A stretch of 6,331 nucleotides of DNA from Gammaproteobacteria bacterium (GTDB taxonomy: Bacteria; Pseudomonadota; Gammaproteobacteria; Poriferisulfidales; Poriferisulfidaceae): positions 1-6,331 of the forward strand of contig RKRZ01000049.1 in NCBI GenBank assembly GCA_007571105.1. Reading direction: 5' to 3'. The translations under genes and the position numbers were made by a program. Positions 1-6,168 of this stretch are shown piece after piece; the stretch's first letter is position 1; every line of letters begins with the position of its first letter. Below the pieces are notes generated by a model. That model was not told the origin of the DNA and did no database searches. It saw nothing but the letters and a program-made list of their open reading frames with translations.

Positions 1-119
1 ATTCTGGTGATGCCATATTGCTGCTCATCGACAACAATTCGCGCGGCGGATGGGCCGGTGCGATCTGGCTGGCCATGTTGGTGCTCGCCGTGTTGCATCA
101 GACCCGAAACCAGACCTGA
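1..119 (+). CDS. C-terminal end of an unidentified hydrophobic protein (5' end outside window)
   Basis: One frame, with codons starting at base 3, stays open from the left edge to a TGA at 117-119 and encodes 38 residues. The peptide has a short hydrophobic stretch (ILLLI), a Gly/Asn/Arg turn, then a plausible membrane segment (WAGAIWLAMLVLAVL) ending in a polar tail (HQTRNQT). This composition fits the end of an inner-membrane protein. Another frame is open to about base 178, but its translation is rich in Cys and Pro and looks non-coding. I do not recognise the family. The 191-base gap and the hairpins before pilL suggest it belongs to a separate transcription unit, although it is on the same strand. 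Too little is visible to assign a function. Confidence 0.45.
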   Translation, partial: SGDAILLLIDNNSRGGWAGAIWLAMLVLAVLHQTRNQT

Positions 120-140
120 ATCGATCTCCCTAATAAGTGG

Positions 141-158
141 GCGAATACCAAAATTCGC
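141..158. repeat. Inverted repeat, 6-bp arms with 6-base spacer
   Basis: GCGAAT (141-146) and ATTCGC (153-158) are perfect reverse complements separated by ACCAAA. A short T-run (174-178) lies 15 bases downstream, too far for a classical intrinsic terminator. It could be a weak terminator of the upstream gene or a dyad operator. Arms this short can also arise by chance. Confidence 0.45.
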
Positions 159-184
159 GTTTCAGGCACCCGATTTTTAAAAAG

Positions 185-193
185 TTATCCACA
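185..193 (+). promoter_or_regulatory. Perfect DnaA-box match (TTATCCACA)
   Basis: The nonamer TTATCCACA matches the DnaA-box consensus TTATNCACA exactly and lies in AT-rich non-coding DNA between two inverted repeats. I saw no second box or array of repeats nearby, so this is a single site and not evidence of a replication origin by itself. It could bind DnaA as a regulator of the operon, or be a chance match. Confidence 0.4.
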
Positions 194-229
194 TATCACC
201 TTTGTAAGCTATTGAAATATAAGGCGGAA

Positions 230-255
230 AAATGGTCGGAATTTGCCGACCATTT
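230..255. terminator. Perfect 10-bp hairpin, possible terminator, attenuator or operator
   Basis: AAATGGTCGG (230-239) pairs perfectly with CCGACCATTT (246-255) around a 6-base AATTTG loop. On the + strand only three T residues follow the G/C part of the stem before an A. On the - strand the stem is followed by five T residues (from AAAAA at 228-232), so it looks slightly more terminator-like for leftward transcription. It lies 55 bases before the pilL start codon. It could insulate the pilus operon from upstream transcription, act as an attenuator in the pilL leader, or be a dyad for a repressor. The stem itself is clear, but the role is not. Confidence 0.5.
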
Positions 256-300
256 ATACACCTCTTTGCCATTGTTTCGTATATGGTAGCCCTTCCCTAC

Positions 301-306
301 GGAGGG
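301..306 (+). promoter_or_regulatory. Strong Shine-Dalgarno of pilL
   Basis: GGAGGG sits 4 bases before the ATG at 311 and is the strongest ribosome-binding site in the window. It fixes the pilL start and fits this being the first gene of the operon, since the downstream genes have weaker sites and rely on overlap. Confidence 0.85.
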
Positions 307-310
307 AAAC

Positions 311-1147
311 ATGCGAACATTAATTCTGATCAGCGGGTTAATTGTGAGCACCATCGCTGTCGCGACGGACGATCGCGACATGATTGCCCGCTATGCCTAC
401 CTGATTCCCGGCAGCAGTCACGCGCAGCGTCATCCCCTGCAAGTCACGGTCACTCAAGTGCGCTTTCCACAGGAAGTCGCCAGCGTCGGCGAGGCGCTCA
501 ATTACCTGTTGGCGCGTTCCGGGTATCGACTGGACGAACAACGCAGTCACTGGGCGCGCGCCATCCTGATGCCGCAGCCGTTGCCGGAAGTGCATCGTGA
601 CCTTGGACCCATTCATCTCGCAGATGCGCTCGGGGTTCTGGCCGGAGGTGCCTGGAAATTAAAAGTCAACCCCTTGTACCGCACATTGATCATTGAGCCG
701 ACTGAAGAATGGCGCGTGCAACTGGAGGCAAACCCGGACAACATTGAAATTGAGCACGCGCAACCCCGGCGGGACGCGCGTATAGATGCCTATCTGGAGC
801 CTGCGCCGTCCTCTATTCCCGACCCGGAATGGGGCACTCCCACAGACGACATGGAAGACTCCTACGCCGTTGAACTGGAATTCGGTGCCTCCCTGCACGA
901 TTCTGCGGAAATCTTTGTCGATGACATGATCTTGCAGCAGGCGCTCGACCTGCTGGTGCCAATCGGCTGGCAATTGCGCCCGGAAGTGCGTCCCACCGTT
1001 CTGAACACACGCATTTCATTGATTTCCTCCACCACCTGGTGGGATGCGCTGACCGAATTGGCGCGAAAACTCGGCATGCAAACTCAAACCGAATTGCTGT
1101 TGCATGTGTTCGAAGAACAAAAACTGGTGATACTGGAGCAGTCGTGA
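311..1147 (+). CDS. pilL: PilL/TcpQ-like periplasmic pilus assembly protein
   Basis: The product is 278 residues. It starts with a signal peptide (hydrophobic residues about 4-16, likely cleavage after AVA at 16-18). Residues about 27-131 match what I recall of the PilL N-terminal domain of ICE type IVB pilus clusters: ARY near the start, then FPQEVASVGEALNYLLARSGYRL, LPEVHRDLGP, and LADALGVLAGGAWKLKVNP. A Pro/Asp/Glu-rich linker (about 145-185) leads to a C-terminal domain (about 195-278) with the pattern of TcpQ/PilL C-terminal domains: QQALDLLVPIGWQL, then WWDALTELARKLGMQ, ending in a beta strand (LVILEQS). Proteins of this type sit in the periplasm with the secretin and help it reach or stay in the outer membrane. 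Its stop codon overlaps the secretin start (GTGA), so the two are translationally coupled. The family call is strong from motif memory; the role is inferred from TcpQ and R64 PilL. Confidence 0.85.
   Translation: MRTLILISGLIVSTIAVATDDRDMIARYAYLIPGSSHAQRHPLQVTVTQVRFPQEVASVGEALNYLLARSGYRLDEQRSHWARAILMPQPLPEVHRDLGPIHLADALGVLAGGAWKLKVNPLYRTLIIEPTEEWRVQLEANPDNIEIEHAQPRRDARIDAYLEPAPSSIPDPEWGTPTDDMEDSYAVELEFGASLHDSAEIFVDDMILQQALDLLVPIGWQLRPEVRPTVLNTRISLISSTTWWDALTELARKLGMQTQTELLLHVFEEQKLVILEQS
1135..1138 (+). promoter_or_regulatory. Shine-Dalgarno deciding the GTG start of the secretin
   Basis: GGAG lies 5 bases before the GTG at 1144, inside the end of pilL. It supports the GTG start over the in-frame ATG at 1039, which would put 35 non-signal residues before the lipoprotein signal. 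Confidence 0.7.
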
Positions 1148-2655
1148 GACGATCGCTCGCGTTGCTCACTCTGGCGCTGTGCGCCAGTGCCTGCAGTCGG
1201 CCTGAACTTGCTGCCGTCGACGTCAAGCGACCGCAACCATTGGAAATTCCCGAAGCGATTCCGGCAGATCCCATTGCACCCCGACCTTTCGTGCGCATTC
1301 AGACAAGCCCGAACGAGTATTCCAAACAGCCAATCAGCCTCCACTTGCAGGATGCGACACTGGCAGAGTGCATCACTCGGGCTGAGCCCCGGCTCAACAT
1401 CGTCCCCGCGACCCCGCACGTGGATTTGAGCCGGCGTTATGACGTGCGCGCCAATGAGTTGAGCCTTGGCCAGTACCTGAATGTTCTCGAAGGCCTTAGC
1501 GGCTATGCGTTAGAACTGGAACCGAGCGAACATATCCTCTATGTCTCTGCTTATCTGACCCGTTCCTGGGATGTCAGCACGTTCGCAGGCCAGGGCCAGT
1601 CGCACATGCAAGTGGGCGGGTCAATTGCATTGAGTTCCGGCGCCTCCGGATCGGATGATGAAGATTCTGGCAGCGATCGTTCCGGCTCTTCCGCCATCGT
1701 CACTTACGACCATCAGGATTCTCCCTGGGACGACCTGCTGAATAACGCACGATCCATCCTGGGCATCGACGGAAGCATTGATGCGGCAATGGACGAGAGT
1801 TCCGGATCGCACACCTGGCTCGTCGCGGACCGACGTCTGGGGTTGCTTCGCGCCCGCGGTCCCGTGGCACGCATCCAGCAACTGGATGCCTGGCTGGAAG
1901 AGCAGATTCGGCGCGGCGCGCGACAGGTTCTGTTGGCGGTCGCCATCCTGGACATCACCCGCGAAAAAGGCGACAGCGCGGGTCTGGACCTGGACCTGTT
2001 GTACCAGGGCATGGACCAATACGTTCAATTGAGGCGTACCATTCCCAACCCCCTGTCCTTCACCAGCACGGGAGGCGCCTGGCAAGTCAATGCCGCCCTC
2101 GAATTTGGCCGCTGGAGCCTGAATGCGATTGTGCAACAACTGTCCCAACAGGGCATGGTCACCATTCGCAGCGATCCGATTTTTACCGTTGTCAACGGCA
2201 TGACAACTTTCCTGGGAGATGGCGAAGAGATCAGCTTTATTGCGAATACCGAGTTCAACCCCGGCGAATACGACGGCGTGCCGATTCTGACGACCGAATT
2301 CGAGCACATTCGCGTAGGCTTTCGAATTGCGGTGACGCCGCGCATGCGGCGGGACGGAACGATTCTGGTCGAGGTGGTGCCGGTCTTGTCTTCGATTCGG
2401 TCGCAAAGCACTTTTGATACCGGTATCTCCACCATCGTTCGACCCAACATTGCCATTCAAGAAATGGCAACCCTCGCCCTCACCCGGAGCGGCAAACCCA
2501 TCCTGCTTGGAGGATTAATTCAAAGCCGCGTGCGAGAAGCAGCACACCGTTTGCCTTGCGATCACTTCTTATGTGATGCCTTTGCTTCCGCCACTTTGGA
2601 GCAAGACAATCGGGAGTTAATGATTGTCATCACCCCCATTGAGGTGGCGATCTGA
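1144..2655 (+). CDS. pilN: Type IVB pilus secretin, PilN/TcpC-type outer-membrane lipoprotein
   Basis: The product is 503 residues from the GTG start. It opens with a lipoprotein signal (RRSLALLTLALCASAC): lipidation would fall on Cys17 after the A-S-A lipobox, giving an outer-membrane anchor. Residues about 60-145 resemble the N0/STN secretin domain (ISLHLQDATLAECI, then LSLGQYLNVLEGLSGYALEL). A low-complexity Ser/Gly/Asp linker spans about 164-182. A further periplasmic domain (about 188-258) precedes the secretin domain (about 260-503), whose marks are QVLLAVAILDI, the TVVNGMTTFLGDGEEISF segment, RSGKPILLGGLI and the terminal RELMIVITP strand. It would form the multimeric gated channel through which the pilus leaves the cell. 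It overlaps pilL by 4 bases, and its TGA shares one base with the next ATG. Two cysteines (472 and 477) near the C-terminus are unusual. The length fits R64 PilN-type secretins, which are shorter than PilQ or GspD. Confidence 0.9.
   Translation: MRRSLALLTLALCASACSRPELAAVDVKRPQPLEIPEAIPADPIAPRPFVRIQTSPNEYSKQPISLHLQDATLAECITRAEPRLNIVPATPHVDLSRRYDVRANELSLGQYLNVLEGLSGYALELEPSEHILYVSAYLTRSWDVSTFAGQGQSHMQVGGSIALSSGASGSDDEDSGSDRSGSSAIVTYDHQDSPWDDLLNNARSILGIDGSIDAAMDESSGSHTWLVADRRLGLLRARGPVARIQQLDAWLEEQIRRGARQVLLAVAILDITREKGDSAGLDLDLLYQGMDQYVQLRRTIPNPLSFTSTGGAWQVNAALEFGRWSLNAIVQQLSQQGMVTIRSDPIFTVVNGMTTFLGDGEEISFIANTEFNPGEYDGVPILTTEFEHIRVGFRIAVTPRMRRDGTILVEVVPVLSSIRSQSTFDTGISTIVRPNIAIQEMATLALTRSGKPILLGGLIQSRVREAAHRLPCDHFLCDAFASATLEQDNRELMIVITPIEVAI
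2641..2644 (+). promoter_or_regulatory. Shine-Dalgarno of the gene starting at 2655
   Basis: GAGG lies 10 bases before the ATG at 2655, inside the last codons of the secretin gene. A second in-frame ATG at 2664 is a possible alternative start, but it is too far from this site to be preferred. Confidence 0.5.
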
Positions 2656-3515
2656 TGATTCCCATGCACTCCCCGATCCGGATTGACGGTGTCGAGATCG
2701 TGTTGATCGATGACCTGGTCATCAGCCATCTCACCCAAAATCTGGAATCCCATCTGATGCCCATTGAATCGCTGGACGACGAATTGCCGCTCTATGTGGA
2801 GCGACGGCAAATTGATGCGCTGTCTGAAATGCATCCGGGGCTTCCCATATACGGACTGTGGCAAGTATTCATTGCATCAGAACGTGTCCCCCAGGAAGCC
2901 GGTCTGTACCAGATTTGCACCGACCTTGAGCCGCACCCGACGCGCTATCTGATGCGCGAGAGTGACGGCGCCTATAGCGGCCGGCTTACAGGTGACACTT
3001 TGCTGGACCTTTCCTCGCCCCATAGCAAAAACTCCGAACCCGTTGCCCTGAGTGAGGAAATAGAGAGCTTGCGACTCCCTGAGCAACCGATTCAGACGCT
3101 GCAGCAACAACACAATCAGCGACTTCAAGTACGACACCGCAACCTGATGCTGATGGGCTTCATGTTGCTGACCAGCATATTTGCAGGGTTTGCTGCAGAT
3201 CGCATTCTGCACCACCAACACACCCAACAACTGCAATTGGCAACTCTCCTGAAAGAGCAAAACCAGGCATTGCAGAACTCCTTGCGCCAGCTGAATGCGC
3301 AAGGACGCATTGAAGTCATAGATCAATCCAGGCGCCTGCAGCAACTGATGATCCTGGCGCACCATGCCCAGCCTATCGAACTGCCGCCAACTTCATTGCT
3401 GGCCGATGAGCAAATGAACGCCATCATCCGTGCGCCCTCGCCAGTCGTGCCTTTGGGGCTTCCCGTCCACACCCACACGATTCAGCCCGATGCCTCTCTC
3501 CATATCAGTTGGTAA
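2655..3515 (+). CDS. Bitopic inner-membrane pilus assembly protein (PilO/BfpC/GspL-like topology)
   Basis: The product is 286 residues with no signal peptide. Residues 1-155 look cytoplasmic and contain alternating beta/alpha segments (IRIDGVEIVLIDDLV, LYVERRQIDALSEM, YGLWQVFIASERV). One transmembrane segment covers about 163-181 (NLMLMGFMLLTSIFAGFAA). It is preceded by RLQVRHR, so the N-terminus should be inside by the positive-inside rule. After the membrane come a Gln/Leu-rich coiled coil (about 186-235) and a short Pro-rich periplasmic tail (about 240-286). I do not recognise the sequence family with certainty. Position between secretin and PilP genes, and topology, match the slot of R64 PilO, BfpC or T2SS GspL, which tie the cytoplasmic ATPase to the periplasmic machinery. 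It is shorter than R64 PilO as I remember it (about 430 residues) and lacks a sizeable periplasmic globular domain; the next gene may supply that part. The role is inferred from context. Confidence 0.7.
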   Translation: MIPMHSPIRIDGVEIVLIDDLVISHLTQNLESHLMPIESLDDELPLYVERRQIDALSEMHPGLPIYGLWQVFIASERVPQEAGLYQICTDLEPHPTRYLMRESDGAYSGRLTGDTLLDLSSPHSKNSEPVALSEEIESLRLPEQPIQTLQQQHNQRLQVRHRNLMLMGFMLLTSIFAGFAADRILHHQHTQQLQLATLLKEQNQALQNSLRQLNAQGRIEVIDQSRRLQQLMILAHHAQPIELPPTSLLADEQMNAIIRAPSPVVPLGLPVHTHTIQPDASLHISW

Positions 3516-3987
3516 AGCCTGGCGACGACATGGCTTGCTCACCTTGAGCGCTCTCGCTTGCGCGAGCCTGACTGTCACCGGGGTTCTTATGCGTGAAAAC
3601 GGGCGCACGACACCCGATCTGGGCGCACTGTCAACACACAACACGCAGCTGGAACAAACCCGAGAGCGACTTGAAGTGATGCCGCCGACTCAACCGATTC
3701 ACTGGCAAGTCAAGCGCTTGCAGGCACTGTCCAAAGTGCTGCCGGAAATCAGCGCCTTCCAAGCCGTTGAAGCCGACCCGAACAACTACTCCGAAGCCAT
3801 CGCACAACGAATAGGAAACTTCGGGGGCGTGGTCTGGAAAGTTGCAATGAAAGGCTCATTCCTGTCGCTGACCATGCTTTGCCGCATTGCGCAAGCCCGT
3901 ATTCCATTGCTGATCGATTCCGTTCGTGCCGAAAACGGACAGGCGCACGTCGTCCTGTTCGTCCTCGGTGCCCCCGCGACTGCATGA
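3490..3987 (+). CDS. Small bitopic inner-membrane protein with PilO/GspM-like periplasmic domain
   Basis: From the ATG at 3490 the product is 165 residues: a basic N-terminus (GKAWRRHG), one membrane segment (about 16-34), a predicted helical/coiled stretch (about 45-62), and a C-terminal domain (about 75-165). The end of that domain (VVWKVAMKGSFLSLTMLC, IPLLIDSV, then AHVVLFVLGA) has the strand-helix-strand pattern of the ferredoxin-like periplasmic domains of PilO and GspM, though this is a pattern judgement and not a motif match. The start lies 26 bases inside the previous gene, and no good Shine-Dalgarno precedes it, so translational coupling is likely. An in-frame ATG at 3430 would add 20 residues before the membrane segment and a longer overlap, and looks less likely. 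It probably joins the inner-membrane alignment complex with the preceding protein and PilP. I cannot name the family. Confidence 0.65.
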   Translation: MPLSISVGKAWRRHGLLTLSALACASLTVTGVLMRENGRTTPDLGALSTHNTQLEQTRERLEVMPPTQPIHWQVKRLQALSKVLPEISAFQAVEADPNNYSEAIAQRIGNFGGVVWKVAMKGSFLSLTMLCRIAQARIPLLIDSVRAENGQAHVVLFVLGAPATA

Positions 3988-3997
3988 GACGCATCCG

Positions 3998-4468
3998 ATG
4001 AGAGTCTTCCTGCCATTGATTCTTCTTGCGACCCAGGCCTTCGCTGACGGCATGCCCGAGGATGCGGATGCAAAGGCTGCGCGCATCCTGCATGAAGCGG
4101 AATCTCACATTCGTGAGCTGCAACGGCTCAACGAAGCGGATACGCTGCTGGGAGTGCAGCTGAAGATTGCCAAAAAACTGATGGAATGTCGCAAGACCGG
4201 ATATCCCTGTACCGGTCTGGAGTTTGCCCAACCGGCCCTCCAGAATCCCCCCGATGACCCCTCACTCTTGCCGGCCTTCGAACTCCCGCAGTTAATCAGC
4301 ACCTATCAAGGACGCGCACGCGTTCGCCTTGCCGATGGACGGGAATTGGAAATCAAAGCAGGCGCCCAGCTGGGCCCATGGAAGATTGAACGCGTCTCTG
4401 TGGACTCACTCCTGCTCAAGAACCCTGCCGGCGATCAGTTGAGCCTGCCAATCGAGACTGCGCCATGA
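3998..4468 (+). CDS. pilP: PilP-like periplasmic pilus biogenesis protein
   Basis: The product is 156 residues with a short signal peptide (FLPLILLATQAFA, likely cleavage after AFA at 14-16). Residues about 24-62 form an amphipathic helix (AARILHEAESHIRELQRLNEAD). A hinge carries two cysteines (64 and 71, in MECRKTGYPC) that could form a disulfide. The C-terminal domain (about 98-156) is beta-rich (LISTYQGRARVRLADGREL, then LGPWKIERVSVDSLLL), like the C-terminal domains of R64-type PilP proteins. This size and layout match PilP of type IVB clusters, a periplasmic link between inner-membrane proteins and the secretin. It starts 10 bases after the previous stop with only a weak GAG site, and its TGA overlaps the ATPase ATG (ATGA). 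An ATG at 3926 in the same frame would lie inside the previous gene and precede the signal peptide, so I rejected it. Confidence 0.7.
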   Translation: MRVFLPLILLATQAFADGMPEDADAKAARILHEAESHIRELQRLNEADTLLGVQLKIAKKLMECRKTGYPCTGLEFAQPALQNPPDDPSLLPAFELPQLISTYQGRARVRLADGRELEIKAGAQLGPWKIERVSVDSLLLKNPAGDQLSLPIETAP

Positions 4469-6168
4469 GCACATTGCCCGCTCGGACGACTGCGCAATTC
4501 GAAGCATTGCATCGGTCATTGATTGCGTCCGGAGCGTTGCCGTCCAATGCGCTGCAGTTGAGTTGTCCAAACAGCGCGGAAGCGATCATTCCTCGCCTAT
4601 TGCGAACCGGGGCCGATGCCGAATCCATCACCTTGGCGCTCTCCGAAGTATTCGGGCTCCCGATTCATGTCGAGGGCATTCATGGACCGCTGGAGTATGG
4701 AGATCATGACTCCGTGGCCTGGGCAGACAACCGCCTATTTGTCTCGGACCCGTTCGCCTGTCAGCATTGGATCCGCAACCCCCATCTGGTGTTGCCCGAA
4801 CCCATACTGCATCGCTATCGCGGGAAATTGGGATTGATCCCGATTCCGGCACGCTCGTCACTTGAAATCGATTCCGAGCCGCCATCCTCGCATGAAGCCG
4901 AACGCATTCTCAATGAATGGATTGAATTGGCCATCGAGCATCAAGCCAGCGACATCCACATCACGCCGCGCGACAACGAGTCGGTCGAAATCAAGATTCG
5001 CCGCAACGGCATGTTGCAGACCCTTCGCGAAGAACGCATGGCCATGTCAGAGAAATGCAACTATCGCCTCATCTCCAACACCTTGCTCACTCTGTCTGGC
5101 AATCAGCATGGCGTCTACAACACGCCACGCGACGGCAATATGGAATTGCCATTGCGCGGACGACTGTTTTTTATTCGCGTCAACATGTCTCCGGTCACAA
5201 TCAGTCGGCGAATCTGGGGCTCGTTCACGCTGCGCATCGTCGGCGGCTACCAGCATACCGTGCAAACCTTGGAGCAGTTGGCCTTGCACGACAGTTATGC
5301 AAAGGCATTGCATCAGGTCGCCGGCATGAACAACGGACTGTTCCTGCTTACCGGACCAACGGGCTCCGGGAAAACCACGACCTTCTACGCCGTCATTATG
5401 GAAATCCTGCGGCGCAGCAAAAACCAGGTCTCCATCAAAACTCTGGAAGACCCCATCGAGGTTCAGGTTCCCGGCATTGACCAGGTTCAGATCAATACCG
5501 ACATCGGCATGAGTTATGCGGCCGGATTGCGCGCGCTGCTGCGCGCAGACCCCGATGTCATCCTGATTGGAGAGATTCGCGACGAAGAAACCGCACAGCT
5601 GGCGACCCGCGCCAGCCTGACCGGGCATCTGGTGTTGTCCACGCTGCACACACAAAATAGCCTGGGAGCAATAGAACGGTTGCGCAATTTGGGCATCAGC
5701 CCTCACCTGATCGCCGACACCGTCACTGCCATCAGCGCCCAGCGTCTGGTTCGTCAGATCTGTCCGTTTTGCGGAATCCACGGACGCGATTCGGACATCG
5801 AAGATGCCTGCAGAATGCTAGGGCTTCCGTTTCACGAGCAGTGGCCAATCGCACGACACGGCGGATGCGAACGATGCAACTACAGTGGCTATCGCGGACG
5901 AGCCTGCATCGCGGAGATGCTCATCATCACGCCCACGCTGGCCGAGTGCATCAGCAGCAATGAAGGCCTTCGAGGACTTTCTCGATTGGCTCAAGAAAAC
6001 GGTTTTGAAGATTTCTGGGTACGCGCTGAACAACAGGTGCGCGCCAAAAAAACCACCTGGGCGGAATGCCTGCGCATGCTGCCGGGGCGCTTTCGAGAAG
6101 CATCCCCTGTTCTCGAATCCAACACCATTCCTTTTCCTTTTCAGCTTATGGAGAAACGTATCGCATGA
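4465..6168 (+). CDS. pilQ: Type IV pilus assembly ATPase (PilQ/TcpT/GspE superfamily)
   Basis: The product is 567 residues and is a cytoplasmic hexameric motor ATPase for pilin polymerisation. Residues 1-140 form a divergent N-terminal domain. The core begins with the family motif ASDIHI (161-166) and RRNG (179-182). The Walker A loop is GPTGSGKT (297-304), the Asp box is LEDPIE (327-332), Walker B is DVILIGEIRD (364-373), and the His box is SLTGHLVLSTLHT with His388 and His395. All key residues are intact. A zinc-type tetracysteine motif is present (CPFC at 433-436 and CERC at 468-471), followed by YSGYRGR as in GspE and PilB. The tail keeps the family TTWAECLRML ending. I chose the ATG at 4465 because it overlaps the pilP stop (ATGA), with a weak CGAG site 8 bases upstream. 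Given the operon it is the assembly motor (PilQ), not a PilT-type retraction motor, since PilT lacks this N-terminal domain and the cysteines. Confidence 0.95.
   Translation: MSTLPARTTAQFEALHRSLIASGALPSNALQLSCPNSAEAIIPRLLRTGADAESITLALSEVFGLPIHVEGIHGPLEYGDHDSVAWADNRLFVSDPFACQHWIRNPHLVLPEPILHRYRGKLGLIPIPARSSLEIDSEPPSSHEAERILNEWIELAIEHQASDIHITPRDNESVEIKIRRNGMLQTLREERMAMSEKCNYRLISNTLLTLSGNQHGVYNTPRDGNMELPLRGRLFFIRVNMSPVTISRRIWGSFTLRIVGGYQHTVQTLEQLALHDSYAKALHQVAGMNNGLFLLTGPTGSGKTTTFYAVIMEILRRSKNQVSIKTLEDPIEVQVPGIDQVQINTDIGMSYAAGLRALLRADPDVILIGEIRDEETAQLATRASLTGHLVLSTLHTQNSLGAIERLRNLGISPHLIADTVTAISAQRLVRQICPFCGIHGRDSDIEDACRMLGLPFHEQWPIARHGGCERCNYSGYRGRACIAEMLIITPTLAECISSNEGLRGLSRLAQENGFEDFWVRAEQQVRAKKTTWAECLRMLPGRFREASPVLESNTIPFPFQLMEKRIA
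6150..6153 (+). promoter_or_regulatory. Shine-Dalgarno of the prepilin gene
   Basis: GGAG lies 11 bases before the ATG at 6165, inside the last codons of the ATPase gene. The spacing is long, but the ATGA overlap would also allow re-initiation. Confidence 0.5.

Larger units (their letters stand above)
120..310. other. AT-rich intergenic/regulatory region upstream of the pilus operon
   Basis: This is the only substantial non-coding stretch in the window. It is visibly richer in A and T than the flanking genes. In order it contains an inverted repeat (141-158), a T-run (174-178), a perfect DnaA-box match (185-193), a strong hairpin (230-255) and the pilL Shine-Dalgarno sequence (301-306). I looked for a sigma-70 promoter and found only fragments, such as TTGAAA at 212-217 and TATATGGT at 280-287, none with a correctly spaced partner. 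I also saw no clear sigma-54 GG/GC pair. The operon promoter most likely lies here but cannot be placed from sequence alone. Confidence 0.7.

Noticed and set aside
120..310. Sigma-70 or sigma-54 promoter for the operon
   Set aside because: Only isolated hexamer-like fragments are present and none has a partner at correct spacing, so I do not report a promoter position.
1039..1143. Upstream in-frame ATG for the secretin
   Set aside because: It would add 35 residues before a textbook lipoprotein signal and overlap pilL by more than 100 bases. The GTG at 1144 has a good Shine-Dalgarno and a GTGA overlap.
1621..2460. Long open frame on the - strand (279 codons)
   Set aside because: It lies fully inside the secretin gene, antisense to its most conserved part, and its translation shows no recognisable motif. 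It is a shadow of the codon bias on the + strand.
3480..3530. Frameshift that split one gene into the 286- and 165-residue proteins
   Set aside because: The second protein has its own basic N-terminus and membrane segment, and the first ends after a complete topology, so simple fusion in frame would give two adjacent membrane segments unlike PilO. A true two-gene layout fits better.
3551..3564. Small inverted repeat CTCGC...GCGAG near the start of the 165-residue protein gene
   Set aside because: A 5-bp stem inside coding sequence for a Leu/Ala-rich membrane segment is expected by chance.
5047..5781. Long open frame on the - strand (244 codons)
   Set aside because: It is antisense to the Walker A, Walker B and His-box regions of the ATPase gene, which are clearly coding on the + strand.
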